Below, piece by piece: positions 1 to 11,500 of a stretch of 64,000 bases of DNA; the stretch's first letter is position 1; every line of letters starts with the position of its first letter. Origin of the DNA: Schistosoma mansoni (taxonomy: Eukaryota > Platyhelminthes > Trematoda > Strigeidida > Schistosomatidae); assembly GCF_000237925.1 (NCBI RefSeq), contig NC_031496.1, positions 32,732,295-32,796,294 on the forward strand, written 5' to 3'. Position numbers and translations under genes: made by a program. The notes under the pieces are model-generated. The model was not told the DNA's origin and searched no databases. It saw only the letters and a program-made list of their open reading frames with translations.

Positions 1-513
1 AAACTAAATCAAGAACATTCAGAAACTGTAGTTTTAACTAATTTACAAAAAATAATTCTGAGAATAACATTATCGATAATTGTGGTGTCTCTTGTGAATT
101 GGTCTGAATAGCTAAAAATGTTAATTCAGAGGAGTCAAAAAGGGTTCATAAATGTTTAACGCAGAATAATATGGTATCCCAGTGCATTACACTAAATAAT
201 CCTCCTTGAAATGTAAAGCACTGATAAATATCTTCAGGTTACTGGCGAGTACTTCTTTTAAGCGCGTTTTTAAATATACCTCATGTAGTAATGATTTCAA
301 AGAATAGATCTGTCACTTCTATTGCTTTTAAACAAACAACTGATTGCGTCTATCATTGATCTAGAATTCTGCAATGCCAAGACATCATTAAAAGCCAGAT
401 AAGACCCTACATACAATCGGCCTTGGTTTTTAAGCTTATGGTGGTAATAAAATGCACATTACGTGATTATAGAACTTCAAATGACTGAAAAAAATAAGTT
501 CATATCAACATAC

Positions 514-1900
514 CAAGAAAAGCCAACTGGCAAGTTCGGTTTGTGACCAGGAGTTTCAGGTTTATCCTCTCCAACCAGCATTTCTTTGGTTTCACATCCA
601 AAGGTGTTATTTGATGTCTTATTGAACTGACTATTTTGGTGATTTACTTTTAAACTCGCATTATTTTGACTGTGTACCAGACGAGAGTATATTTTTTGCA
701 TTACTGAGCTATCTAGGGATTTTCCTTTCAGAGTATTTTCTAAGGCATCTAAAATATCTGCAGTTACTGATATAAGTGTTTGGTAATCCATCTGTAGCCT
801 GGTTAATCGTTTCTGAGACTGTGTTGCTCGCTTTTCAGCATCTGACAACTCATTCTGGACAATAAAAATAAATTTGTTAGAACATACTGTAAGCTGCCGC
901 ATCAGACGATCTTGCTTAACATTAGGTTTGGTGACCAAATTAAGCAAACAGGGAATTTTACCACTATTTGGTTGAATGACTGAATCAATGTACTTTGACA
1001 AACGTAAGACAACAGAGTCTCGCCACGTTTCCTCAAAAAGTTGACGATATATTGGGTGTTCATTAGGTTTAGTCACATAAGGCAATGCATAATAAGCTAG
1101 AAACTCCGTATTCTGACAGTGAACTGAGCCTCTAGTTTCCAAATACAGCTTAAATTCTTGCATTGACGCATGTCTTTCGTCCTGAAACGTTGTTAAATAT
1201 GACAAAAAATTACGTTGTTACACTCCTGCCAAAATGCAGTCAGGAAAAACAGGTTGATATCAAATTCTAACTGCAAAAATTCCTGCTTCTGTCGCTCAGT
1301 TTCAGGCACCAAATTGAACAAGGCGTTATAAAATTCTTCCTTCTTATTAGTTCTAAGAAGATTAACTACTTCTTGCTTTAAAAATTCAGGCAATCTGATT
1401 TTGANNNNNNNNNNNNNNNNNNNNNNNNNNNNNNNNNNNNNNNNNNNNNNNNNNNNNNNNNNNNNNNNNNNNNNNNNNNNNNNNNNNNNNNNNNNNNNNN
1501 NNNNNNNNNNNNNNNNNNNNNNNNNNNNNNNNNNNNNNNNNNNNNNNNNNNNNNNNNNNNNNNNNNNNNNNNNNNNNNNNNNNNNNNNNNNNNNNNNNNN
1601 NNNNTACTTTCAACGTTTACGTATTTTGCTGATTCGTTGTTATCACATAGATATAGTAAGTTGTACGTAAAAATATGAACAGATGAATATCTATAACGTT
1701 GAATCATTAAACAGACATAGAAAAAATCTCTTTGATATTAGTCTGTTTGTGCTTTAAAAATTCAGGCAATCTGATTTTGAGTTTACCTTCTTTTTAAAAT
1801 CTGATGCAGGCCTCCATTGCTCTAGGTTCACACCATGAAATATGCGAGATTCTTCTGTAAATGCACGGCAACTCTGGTGAAGTTGGTAGTACTCCAAAAA
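514..1900 (-). CDS. ARMC9: ARMC9 homologue, 5' part (LisH-domain ciliary protein), partial
   Basis: Three minus-strand exons are visible: 1787-1900 (LisH segment, begins FLEYYQLHQSCRAF), 1214-1394 (LPEFLKQEVVNLL) and 514-1181. The last holds YLETRG...TEFLAYYALPYV, which matches human ARMC9 YLETKG...TEFLPFYALPFV almost position for position, then a coiled-coil-like stretch (SDAEKRATQSQKRLTRLQMDY). Introns have GT/AG ends; the one between 514-1181 and 1214-1394 is 32 bp (1182-1213). ARMC9 is a basal-body/ciliary-tip protein; in a fluke it would serve flame cells, tegument sensory cilia or sperm. The start codon is not seen, and the armadillo repeats lie beyond the left edge. The 1787-1900 exon leaves in phase 0 but the 1214-1394 exon needs two incoming bases, so at least one small exon is missing, most likely in the N gap at 1405-1604. 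The identification rests on remembered family sequence. Confidence 0.82.
1405..1604. other. Assembly gap (200 N)
   Basis: Exactly 200 N, the same size as the three other gaps here, so a placeholder for unknown length. It falls inside ARMC9. About 31 bases ending at the left edge of the gap (1374-1404) occur again at 1750-1780, so the joined contigs may overlap or be alleles. Confidence 0.98.
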
Positions 1901-2859
1901 CTAGCTAAAAATATAAATGTGAATTCAAAGAACCTCTTTCACTAGGTCGATTATATTTGGTTGACTGTCAAGCATCACTTTTGTTCAGCGCGTCAACACA
2001 GGTCACCATAGAATTGGAGTATGTAAGTCAAGGTTGTACATCATAGACAAGGTCATTATAACCAATTGTCGAGTTCAGGCCAAACTTATGTCATGCACAC
2101 GGTGCACGTCGTTACGTAATCATGGTGTACTGTTTAATGAATAAAAAGGCATATTCAAGTGTTGTTTCAGTTTCATGCCTTCAAATTCATGGTATACTCA
2201 ATAATTTCCTTACAACCAAAACTTTGCCACTCTACGCTTGTCTGGAAGTAGCATATTTTATCTTTCATTTATCAGACTATAAACGGTGCTATTAATTTTT
2301 GGGATTTATTAACCACTACAGTGGTTTTTGACAAGTTGTTTCGAGTCGTCATTCCTTTTTTAGAAGTTTTGTATCGATCTGTTGTTCAGTTAATCTTACG
2401 CAACCTATGTCTTGAACAAAATGAACGATCAATCATGGCGTTTGAAAGTTCTTAAGCCATGAATTATTTATTTTGGCTCTATCTTTCATTCAAGAATAGA
2501 GCGTATTATATTTGTATATGTCATCATGTTGATAGATTACTCAATTACTTAAAAGTGGTTATTTGACACACCAATCTTAACTGTGCCTATTCATGCACTT
2601 TGCGTCTTATTCTCCTTACTGTTATGATTTCAGTTACTTCTCAAGCATTAATCTGAACTTCACAAACCGAAATATAATGAAATATCTGTAAACAATCATA
2701 TTAAGAATGATCATTTTAGGTTTTATGCAGCTGGTAAGAAATCATGGGTAAAATGATTCCATATCATTCCATAAACCTTGAGATTCTTGTCACGTTTAAA
2801 ATTCATTGAGACCAAATAATATAACTTTATTGGGATACACTTCCAAACCTAATGATTCA
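1901..2859. other. No gene recognised
   Basis: AT-rich sequence upstream of the ARMC9 LisH exon. It probably holds the ARMC9 5' end or intron, but I see no convincing exon, RNA gene or named repeat. Confidence 0.4.
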
Positions 2860-4110
2860 GATTCAGATTTGTATAGTCAGGAAAGAAGGCCTATGGCCTA
2901 TGTTATTCCTCTTCTAGTATGCTTCTGTGAGTATCCAGTTTTCTCCTGAATGAGCCATTCTTCAGACCAGTCAACAAGTTGCTGGTTTCCACAAATGTCA
3001 TTATGGTCTTTTTGACCATTATTCGCAGTATTATAACTACGACACTGATGAGCCAGCTGGCGGGTCTGTAGGTTGAGTGAAGTTATCTTGGTCCTGTTTT
3101 ATGTATTGAGGTGACAATTGTATGGTTTCAATCCCTGGGTAACACACCCTGGTTAAGTGACATATCGAATATCACAGTCAGTGGTGTGGCAATATATTCA
3201 GCAATTCATTTAAGGATTTTGGGATGTAGTTCATCTGGTCCTGTTGACTTTTCCATGTTTAAGGTGCCAAGAGCCTTAAGCACATTGTCTTTATCAAAGT
3301 TCACTGTGAGCACACGGTTTGTTGACTTTGTATTTCAGTCAAGTTCTCAGTCTAGATGAGGTTCATGGGTGAAAACCGCCACAAAATAGTTTGCCATAGA
3401 CACTTTTTTCGTAATCGGCCTCTATTAAATTAGATCCATACCCTCCCTCAATTAAAGTGAGAATCCAATACTCCATCCTTGCTTTGTAATTTATGTACGA
3501 GAATAGTCTCTTAGGCTGCTTCAGTGCAGATTGTGCCAACTGCATTTCATATTTTCTCTGAGACTCACCGATTTGAATCACACACTTACTTCTTGCCGAC
3601 CTGTAGCCTTCCATTGAGCTTGATGTGCCAAGGCTGATGGCAACGTTCCAACATTTCTTCTTTTGTCTTATTAAATGTCGAAAAGCCCGGCCTATCCAGG
3701 GATGGACGTGTTTCTTCTTCTTTGTGACTGTCCAGGGCATATATGGTTGAGTTACCTGATTGTATAACTGCCTGAAATGAGTCCATGCCTCTTCTGCTGA
3801 TTTCCCTGAGTCAATTACTCAGTTTTCAACCCATGCCGCAGAGTTGATTGCCTCCATGTCTGTCTTCCATATGTTAGGAAGGGCCGTGGTAACTATTCGA
3901 CAGGTCATCTCATCCATGAACTTTAATAAGATGACTGCACGATCGTTTCTACTTAGATGTGGTGGGAAAGTCATTTGACCGACGTCATCACCGTGTGTAA
4001 AGACAAAGTCCAAGAAAGAAGTAGAGCTTCTTAGGTCACATGGTGGAATCTCTGACGTGCTGTAATAAAGCACTGATGATTAAATGCATTAACTTCAATT
4101 TTTAATCACT
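2860..4110 (-). mobile_element. CR1/jockey-like LINE fragment (endonuclease C-terminus to start of RT)
   Basis: Minus-strand reading gives, in order: the end of an AP-type endonuclease (TSFLDFVFTHGDD then LSRNDRAVILLKF, the SDH-equivalent region) at about 3820-4073; the linker typical of CR1/jockey elements (YEMQLAQSALKQPKRLFSYI, then an FCGGF segment in place of the usual YFASVF) at 3363-3740; and the opening of the reverse transcriptase (NMEKSTGPDELHPKILK) near 3110-3360. The frames are interrupted by stops and shifts, so it is an old dead copy. The extension to 2860 is weaker. It lies between ARMC9 and RFC5. Confidence 0.6.
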
Positions 4111-4734
4111 GTAAGAACGTTTTTAAAAGTTCTGCATGTGAAAATCCCCCCACATACACACCTAAGTGATTTATTCCTCTCGATTCATTCAGATGCGGAT
4201 ATCATCAATATTTTGACTCCTTTTGAGATGGTACCACTTGTATTTCATTATGGTCTTTGTTCTCCTTTCGTTTGTATCGAATTTTCATTTTTTTTCCAAA
4301 CCACATTCATAATGTTTTAGTCGAAATTCTACACGAACCCAACCATAGTCCTCGTTTATGTTTTTCTTCACACATCCAACTGTTACACCAGCAATACCCA
4401 AAAAGGCGTTTAGTGCAACTGTTAGTAAACGTAAGAACGATGTTACATTGATGTGACAATATTACACATCCGATCTACTATAATTTTTCAACTTCGATGA
4501 CGTACTTTGTTTTATGAATTATTGTTTCCTCGTGGCTGCTATCTAACAGATTATTTCGGCACATCAATCGGCCGTTCAACCACTCGACGACTTAAAACCT
4601 GTCCAGTTCAAATTGTGGCTGACGACATTATCGTTCGCACTAATGGTCAGTTTACGTGACTGAGCGAATTTGCTGCAAACTGAGAATGACATCATCTTCC
4701 TATCCCAGCACTGACGGTCTTTTTCACCAAGTCA
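4111..4734. other. No gene recognised
   Basis: AT-rich intergenic DNA with only short chance reading frames. Confidence 0.4.
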
Positions 4735-5040
4735 CTGAATATCAAACAGAACATCGATTCCCGTCAAGGTCAAGAACGACAAACGCTCACCAGTTAATCG
4801 CTCGTCATGCCCATGCCATGTCGTGGTGGTCAATTTAACCAATATATTTCTATAATAACGTCCTTTGTGTTGTGCGGTCTTTAAAGCAGCCAACCTTGAT
4901 ACGACGAAAGGGTAATCCACATTAGGTGCTGATCTTGAGGTGTGACTTCGAGGTTAGCTGTTGATCACACCATTCCCGTCTAACTCAAGTAGGTCCTCAG
5001 TCATTCGACAAAGATCATCTACGTTGGTTATCTACAAACG
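4735..5040 (+). repeat. Dispersed repeat, copy 1 (second copy at 33340-33672)
   Basis: The stretch from the CGTCAAGGTCAAG word through a TGTGACTTCGA word to CATTCGACAAAGATCATC recurs in the same order at 33340-33672 with moderate divergence. Noncoding; family not recognised. Confidence 0.6.
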
Positions 5041-6277
5041 TACTGAGTCAATCTAAAAATGACTTAAATATCAAAGTTCTGACACGCCAAAACGCTAAAT
5101 ATTGTAGTGTCCCATCAAAAAAACCGAACACACCATCATCCAAACCTACAAATATGACAGAAATGATGATGTGCAGCTAATTCTGATTTGTTTCTAGGTA
5201 TAGTGTGCAAATTGCAATAAGGAGCTGGCTTTATTTCTTGTCTACAGGTTTTCACAATAAAGTTTGTTAGATGAACAAAAATACGAAAACATTTTAGCCC
5301 TGTTAATACTCTAAAATGTATGGGAAGAACGTAAAAACATTTTTATATATACATGATATATGAGGCAAAAGGATGCATTTTCGCTGGTTTAAATGTATTT
5401 GTACAAGCAAAATTTATTCTAACCAAATTATATGATTGTCGTTTCATACAATCTTGGGTGAAGAAATATATTATTTATTTATAACAATCTACCAATGCTC
5501 AATTTGTTCAAAATTATCAAATCAAAACTTGGTAATGATAACTACAATATAGGAATCGCTCTGGAAATAGTTAAAGAGTTAAACGCCACCGAATATTGGT
5601 AGTCACATTGCTAAAGCATTACTGATTATCCTGATAAAAACGTCGCAGTCCCGATTAGCCCCGATGTCGATGTCTTGTTGCACAATTAGGTCTGGACACG
5701 GGTTGGTGAACATAAGCGTAATATTCCGTAGTCCATGATGTCTTGTTGACGACTTTATTTCAGGCCATATATGTCCTCGGAGTATGGCTGGATGTCGTCT
5801 TGTCTTTGAATATTTCAACGAGCCGCAGATCAAGTGGGCAGAGCTTATAACTTCAGGTGGATGATTCGATAGTAAACTGCCACCAATAATTATTCGGTGA
5901 ACATTCGTGTAATGTATAGCAAAACCGACACACATTGTTTCGCGGCATGAAGCATCATTGCTTCACCTTTTCTTTACACACACTGTGACGATTTCATCAA
6001 CAATCAGTACCTTCCTCCATTAGCAAATGGTCATCACGTTGTAATTTATTTTGGGTTTCAGACACACTGTATACAGTGCATACCTGCTCCATCCAGTCCC
6101 AATATCCGTCCAGCATAGACTGTGCTGTTCCAGAATATTAGTCAGTCAATTCAGACTGATCAATCGGAGACGGATGGAAAAAGTTGGAAGCCACATTCAA
6201 GTCCATAACATCAATGTACATCCCATGGTCAACTGCCTATAAATTAAAAAGGCATTCCGAAAGCTGGTGAAGTGTAG
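5041..6277. other. Unassigned intergenic DNA
   Basis: Holds two open stretches (minus 5603-5935, plus 6051-6242) that show no domain I recognise. They may be the eroded 5' part of the LINE that follows at 6290, but I cannot show it. Confidence 0.35.
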
Positions 6278-6289
6278 AAAACACTTCTG

Positions 6290-7135
6290 AAACCTATTTT
6301 GTCAAATGGTCACGGATCATTTAAGTGCGGGTACCGCAAAATCCAAAAAAATGTAATAACACAGCAGCTAGATGCCGTTCCACTTACGAACAACAGTTGG
6401 GATATAACAGTCATACCTGCTTGAAACGACTGCTTTCATACGTTAAACGGAGAACTGCTGCACGAAAATTCTGATGTACTATCTGAATCAGACCTGGTCA
6501 GCGCTGAGACTTTATCAAGCTATTTCAGTGAAGTATACCCTACGGGTATGGGTAATAATACTTGTCATAACCACACTACTGAGAAACCAGCTATAGGGCC
6601 TGTATATTAGACCGGGGAGACTGCGCTTCAGTTGATCATCAACCTCAGATATAGCTAGAAACCGGGGCTTGACGAGCTACATTCACGAGTACTGTCATTT
6701 TTATTGAAGATTATTTCAAGTCCACCCATGAGAATCTCCAACATGTCTATTCACCACACTCAACTGCCTAGCGATTGGAAAGATGCTGTAGTTAATCCTA
6801 AATTCTAAGATGGTCAGAGGCGGATGTTATCTGATTATCAACCGGTCAGCCCAATCAACATAGTATTTAAGATTCCTAAAAAGATTATTTGGGCTAAGTC
6901 ACTAAGTCACATAGAATCATACAATTTGTTTACTCCTGAGCAAAACGGGGTTCGAAATACACATTCATGTTTGACCAACCTACTTATTGGCAGAGGGGTC
7001 TGGACAGCAGCCTTAGATAACTGTCTGTCTGTCAATGTGATATTTATAGACTTTAGAAAAGCATTTAACAGGATCTGTCACCTAGGTCTTATGCAGAAGC
7101 TCTCCAGCCTCGTAAGTACAAGTGCTGTATAGGAA
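6290..7135 (+). mobile_element. CR1/jockey-like LINE, reverse transcriptase fragment (copy 1)
   Basis: Plus-strand translation shows PGLDELHSRVLSFLLK-like sequence, then [12 protein letters not shown], then at 6824-7132 [14 protein letters not shown], an [14 protein letters not shown] block and [13 protein letters not shown]. These are RT motifs of the CR1/jockey group (GPDELHPRVL, LPxDWK, NYRPVS, FRxxRSCLTNLL, DFSKAFD). Frameshifts and stops make it inactive. A diverged copy is at 13678-14519. Confidence 0.7.
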
Positions 7136-8400
7136 TAGATAGTAAACTTCTTATGTTGCTAATAATTTTGATCAGCAAGCTGACCTGGACGAATATGTCA
7201 GATGGTCCCAATGTATGGGCATAGAAAATGATCATAAAAAGAGTGTGCTCACATACATAGGACAAAGTAACAGTTAGCAGTATGCTATCGACGGTACATT
7301 TCTTCCATATTGCAGTAATACGAGGTATTGCAGGTAACGGTAAGTCACGACTCGAAAACAACTACGCATTGCAACGCAGAAGCTGTCAAACGGTTTCGTG
7401 AAGTGTCTGTAGATGGTGTCCAGTCGCGATTGATTATGATCACTTCTAAAGGAAGATTACGTGCCAGATATGGAGTTGGATCCCCCGGTAGGCCAAAACC
7501 AGAAAGCTGTTGACGGTTGAAATAAGATATATTTGTTGGCGATCTCGCGGTATCGGAAGAATACCGAGACGCGCCAAAGTTTGCAAGCAGAACTGCCGAG
7601 AGTAAGCGAGTTTGTGCAAGGTCACAGGCAACGGAAGGGAAAGTCTTTTTTGTGCAGTTAAACAAACAAGCACAGTAAAACAATCACTGGTACGATTGGT
7701 TATAGTGATAATTGTTTCCATCATACCAGTCACGTTCTCGTCACAAGAGCAAGTCATTACTGGAGCTTCCCGCTAGAAAGGTTTTAGACTTTCGATACGT
7801 GGTTGTTTCGTTCGTGGGGCTGATTGGCAAAGGTGCGATTGTAGGACGAAGGCGTAGATGTAGGATGGAACCACATTGAGCCAAGAAACCATGAGTAATC
7901 ATAATAACCAGGTTCGGGACCAAATGTGTGCCAGACGTATTCGGAGCCAGAAACATCGACTGAGTGCATTGACAAGAGTGTGGGTGATCAGGCTAGCTCT
8001 CGCCAAGGGTGAGTGAAGTCGACGGTTCCAACGGGGCGATGGTCGGAAGCACGAGCTAAGGGTGAACAAGAAAATCAAAGGGAAAGAGAAAAGTGTAGCA
8101 TGCTTGTAGTATAAGGATGGAGTCCTACACCACATCCCTTTTTGGCTGAGAAGTTAGCCGCGAAAGCGTACGGGTACGCGTACTCGGTGACCGGAACGTG
8201 AGACGATAGTCTCGTTCGTACATCGTGGGACTTCAATCTCATCAATCACGTTCCCGTCACAATAAAAGGTCACTACTGCTACTACTGAGAAACTGTAAGA
8301 ATTATCATAGATACACCAACCCACTAACGTTATTATTGAGGACTGAAACCTTCAAACACAGGAAAAAAACTTGAAGTCACTTTTCGAAAAACTAACAGCT
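7136..8400. repeat. Unclassified repeat-rich 5' flank of RFC5
   Basis: Locally GC-richer noncoding sequence with several short overlapping frames and no recognisable protein motif. Present again at 14520-15960. It could be remains of an older mobile element, but I cannot name one. Confidence 0.4.
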
Positions 8401-8567
8401 CTCCTGTTCTTTACCACTAATATTTATTCAGATCTCAAGGATTACTCATTTCTCTGATTCTGCCGAACAAAGTATGAAGTTTGAGATTTGTTAGTGCAAC
8501 AACTTTTATCGCACCATCATCAAAGGTTGTGCGCCACTGAGTGTTTTTGAAACCTTATTGAATTGTG

Positions 8568-11500
8568 ATGGAAATACCTTGGTATTTTGTAGATAAGACT
8601 GGAGTTCTGTTTCAGGATTGAGAAGTACAGACCGAGCTCAATAGAAGATCTTATAAGTCATGACGACATATCAAAAACTAGTATTTCCTATCATTAAATT
8701 CAACTTTTGTTGTAGTAAAGAGATTTATTGATAATGACAGGCTTCCACATTTGTTGTTTTATGGTCCACCGGGAACGGGAAAAACTAGCACTATCCTAGC
8801 TGCTGCAAAGCGTCTTTACTCTCGTCAGTTTTCATCCATGGTTTTGGAGGTATGTGTTTAGATTTATAACTCACTCGCAGCTTAATGCCTCCGACGATCG
8901 CGGGATTGATGTAGTTCGTGAACAAGTACTGAGTTTTGCCAGCACGAAAACTCTCTTCGCGTAAGATATGCATTTTTACACAAACTCCCCAGTGGGAAAT
9001 TCAAGCTAGTTATTTTAGACGAAGCTGATTCCATGACAAAAGACGCTCAAAATGCACTTCGAAGAAGTAACTCTGTGTTTTTGCATATGTTTTAGTCATC
9101 GAAAAATTTACGGAAAATACCAGATTTTGTTTGATCTGTAACTACTTGTCGAAAATCATCCCTGCAATTCAATCACGGTGCACCAAGTTCCGTTTCGCAC
9201 CACTGGCATTCAATGATGTCAGTACGTGTCTTCGAAAAATTGCATCAAACGAGGGGTAAACGAAATTCTCTCTTATTTTTGTTTAGCGTCGATTTAACAG
9301 ACGATGGGGTAAAGGCAATTTATCAGTTTGCATCTGGGGATATGCGTAAATCTATCAACTTATTGCAGGTAATCTATGTATAATTACGTCCCCAGTCATG
9401 GTTTGCTAGTTAAATACATAATAAAAGACAAGTACAAAATTCCTCTATAAGATTTTCTAGCAACTTACTTCGTTTCTGATTGACGCTGGATGTATCTGCA
9501 TTCACATGTAGTAGGTTCCCCGTTATTTAGGTCATACTGCAATCACCTAGGGAGTGTAGTGTTTTTATCGTAAACTAGACTTACCTATAATGTTACATAC
9601 AAATCCTATCAGTGATGTCTTTTTATGCGGTTTAGGTTGCATTAAACTCAAGGAAACCAAATAACTATAGGAGGACGATGCTGTAGAACTTCGGGTGAGA
9701 TTGTAATTTATGGACGACATTTGAGCTACGCTAAAGTGGCTTTGAGAATGTCCACTTACTTACTGAATCTAAATGAGAGTTATAAACCCGTGTGAAGAAT
9801 AAGGCTTATGATTTATAATTGATTGTTGGGGTCAAGAATTAGATTTAAGGTTTTCATCATGAACTGTTAGCCAAAATGTCCTCTAGCCAAATAAATGTAT
9901 GACTTTCGCTCCAAAATCCAAGAACATTTTATCCTAAATCTGATTGGTTCATCCATAAATTATAGTTTCGCCGAACTTCCTCATGTTTATAGAGCACTAA
10001 CATTATTTTCTGTGTAAAGACACCGAAAAAAAATACAGTCTTCTGGTTGTCTCGATCAACAATGTGAGGACATTTAAACATAATCTTCGAATATGAGATG
10101 TCTAAAATGAAGTCATCCAACTTAATCGGTGTTCAGCTTCTTACTACCCCCGTTGTTCGAACTGTATTAGCCTATGTGTAATATATAAAATCAAACTGGA
10201 GATGTATATTCATGGCTCATTCATTTGTTCGTCCGAATCAGATATCGGGCCACTAAAAGGTATTTTGGAACTTACAATAATTTACACAACTGGCGTACTA
10301 ACTATTTGTTACACAATACAGATATTTTTGTAGAGATTTCTTGTAATATGTTCTTATCATGGTTTATTTGACCTAAATATTTCTTATATTCATCATTTAT
10401 CTTCAATCTATGAAGAGTACATATATGTCTTCAAAAACTGTCGACGGACCTTCTGTATATGCTTGTGTTGCATATCCTTCACCGGCTGAGGTTCGATCGC
10501 TATTGGATCATGTACTGAATGAACCGATCAGTACTGCCTATCATAGTAAGTTATCTCGATAACCGTATCAATATTTATTTCATTTGATCATTTATGATGT
10601 TTAATAGTTAAAAATATCAAAAAGTCTCTCTATATCTCAATATCACGAGTAAAAATCTGTTTATGCTGAACAGATATCATACTCGAAACAAAAAACTCAA
10701 TGCTTCTTATATCAACATCAAATAGATGAAAATTCCAAATTGGTCCTAAATAAAATGAGGAAAAAATCCCAGAAGCAATAAATCTAAATATAACAGTCAA
10801 CGAAATCAGTAAAAACAAATTGTTCAGATAGAAAATTCTCCCATAATACGAAAGCCCAAGGTCTAATAAATTAGTGTCGTGTCCTAATATACTACTCAAA
10901 AACTTCTATACTCTAACTAGTATACTAGTATTTCCCATTCATGTGTAGTATTTCGCAGCCACCTCAGTTAACGTATTCATTTTAACGTAAATCACTGTAC
11001 ATATGTGCAGACGTACACCGAAGGTGACATTTTGCCTTGACATGTATCTCCAATGATGTCTATTGTATATCGTATTAATACTTTTTGACTGGTGTTAAGT
11101 ACCTAAAAAAATAATTAAAATAACTCTTCGTATCGTTGAATAAAAAGAAATAGAATTCAGTGAAGAAAATTTCCCTTAACAGAATCGTTTACTCTAGCTG
11201 TACATTCGTATTTGCAGTTGTATGGTAAATATACATCTATGGAAAGATAAAAAAGATTGCACCATAAAGTTATTCGNNNNNNNNNNNNNNNNNNNNNNNN
11301 NNNNNNNNNNNNNNNNNNNNNNNNNNNNNNNNNNNNNNNNNNNNNNNNNNNNNNNNNNNNNNNNNNNNNNNNNNNNNNNNNNNNNNNNNNNNNNNNNNNN
11401 NNNNNNNNNNNNNNNNNNNNNNNNNNNNNNNNNNNNNNNNNNNNNNNNNNNNNNNNNNNNNNNNNNNNNNNNNNNNGTTTTGCACTCAGAGTTCGGACTT

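Larger units (their letters stand above)
6278..8513. repeat. Duplicated block, copy 1 (copy 2 at 13665-16078)
   Basis: This 2.2-kb block recurs at 13665-16078, nearly base for base apart from scattered substitutions and one indel of about 175 bases (extra sequence at about 15243-15417 in copy 2). It contains a LINE fragment, an unclassified repeat and the immediate 5' flank of RFC5, ending 54 bases before the RFC5 ATG. The second copy stops at an N gap at the homologous base. This fits two haplotypes in one scaffold better than a true tandem duplication. Confidence 0.85.

Noticed and set aside
7328-7757. Overlapping frames repeated at 14715-15070 as conserved genes
   Set aside because: Their conservation is just that of the duplicated block. 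Frames on both strands are equally kept and none carries a motif.
8700-9370. RFC5 region as an intron-less pseudogene because frames are interrupted
   Set aside because: All interruptions are GT...AG micro-introns of 29-35 bases, and the spliced frame is complete, so it is a working gene.
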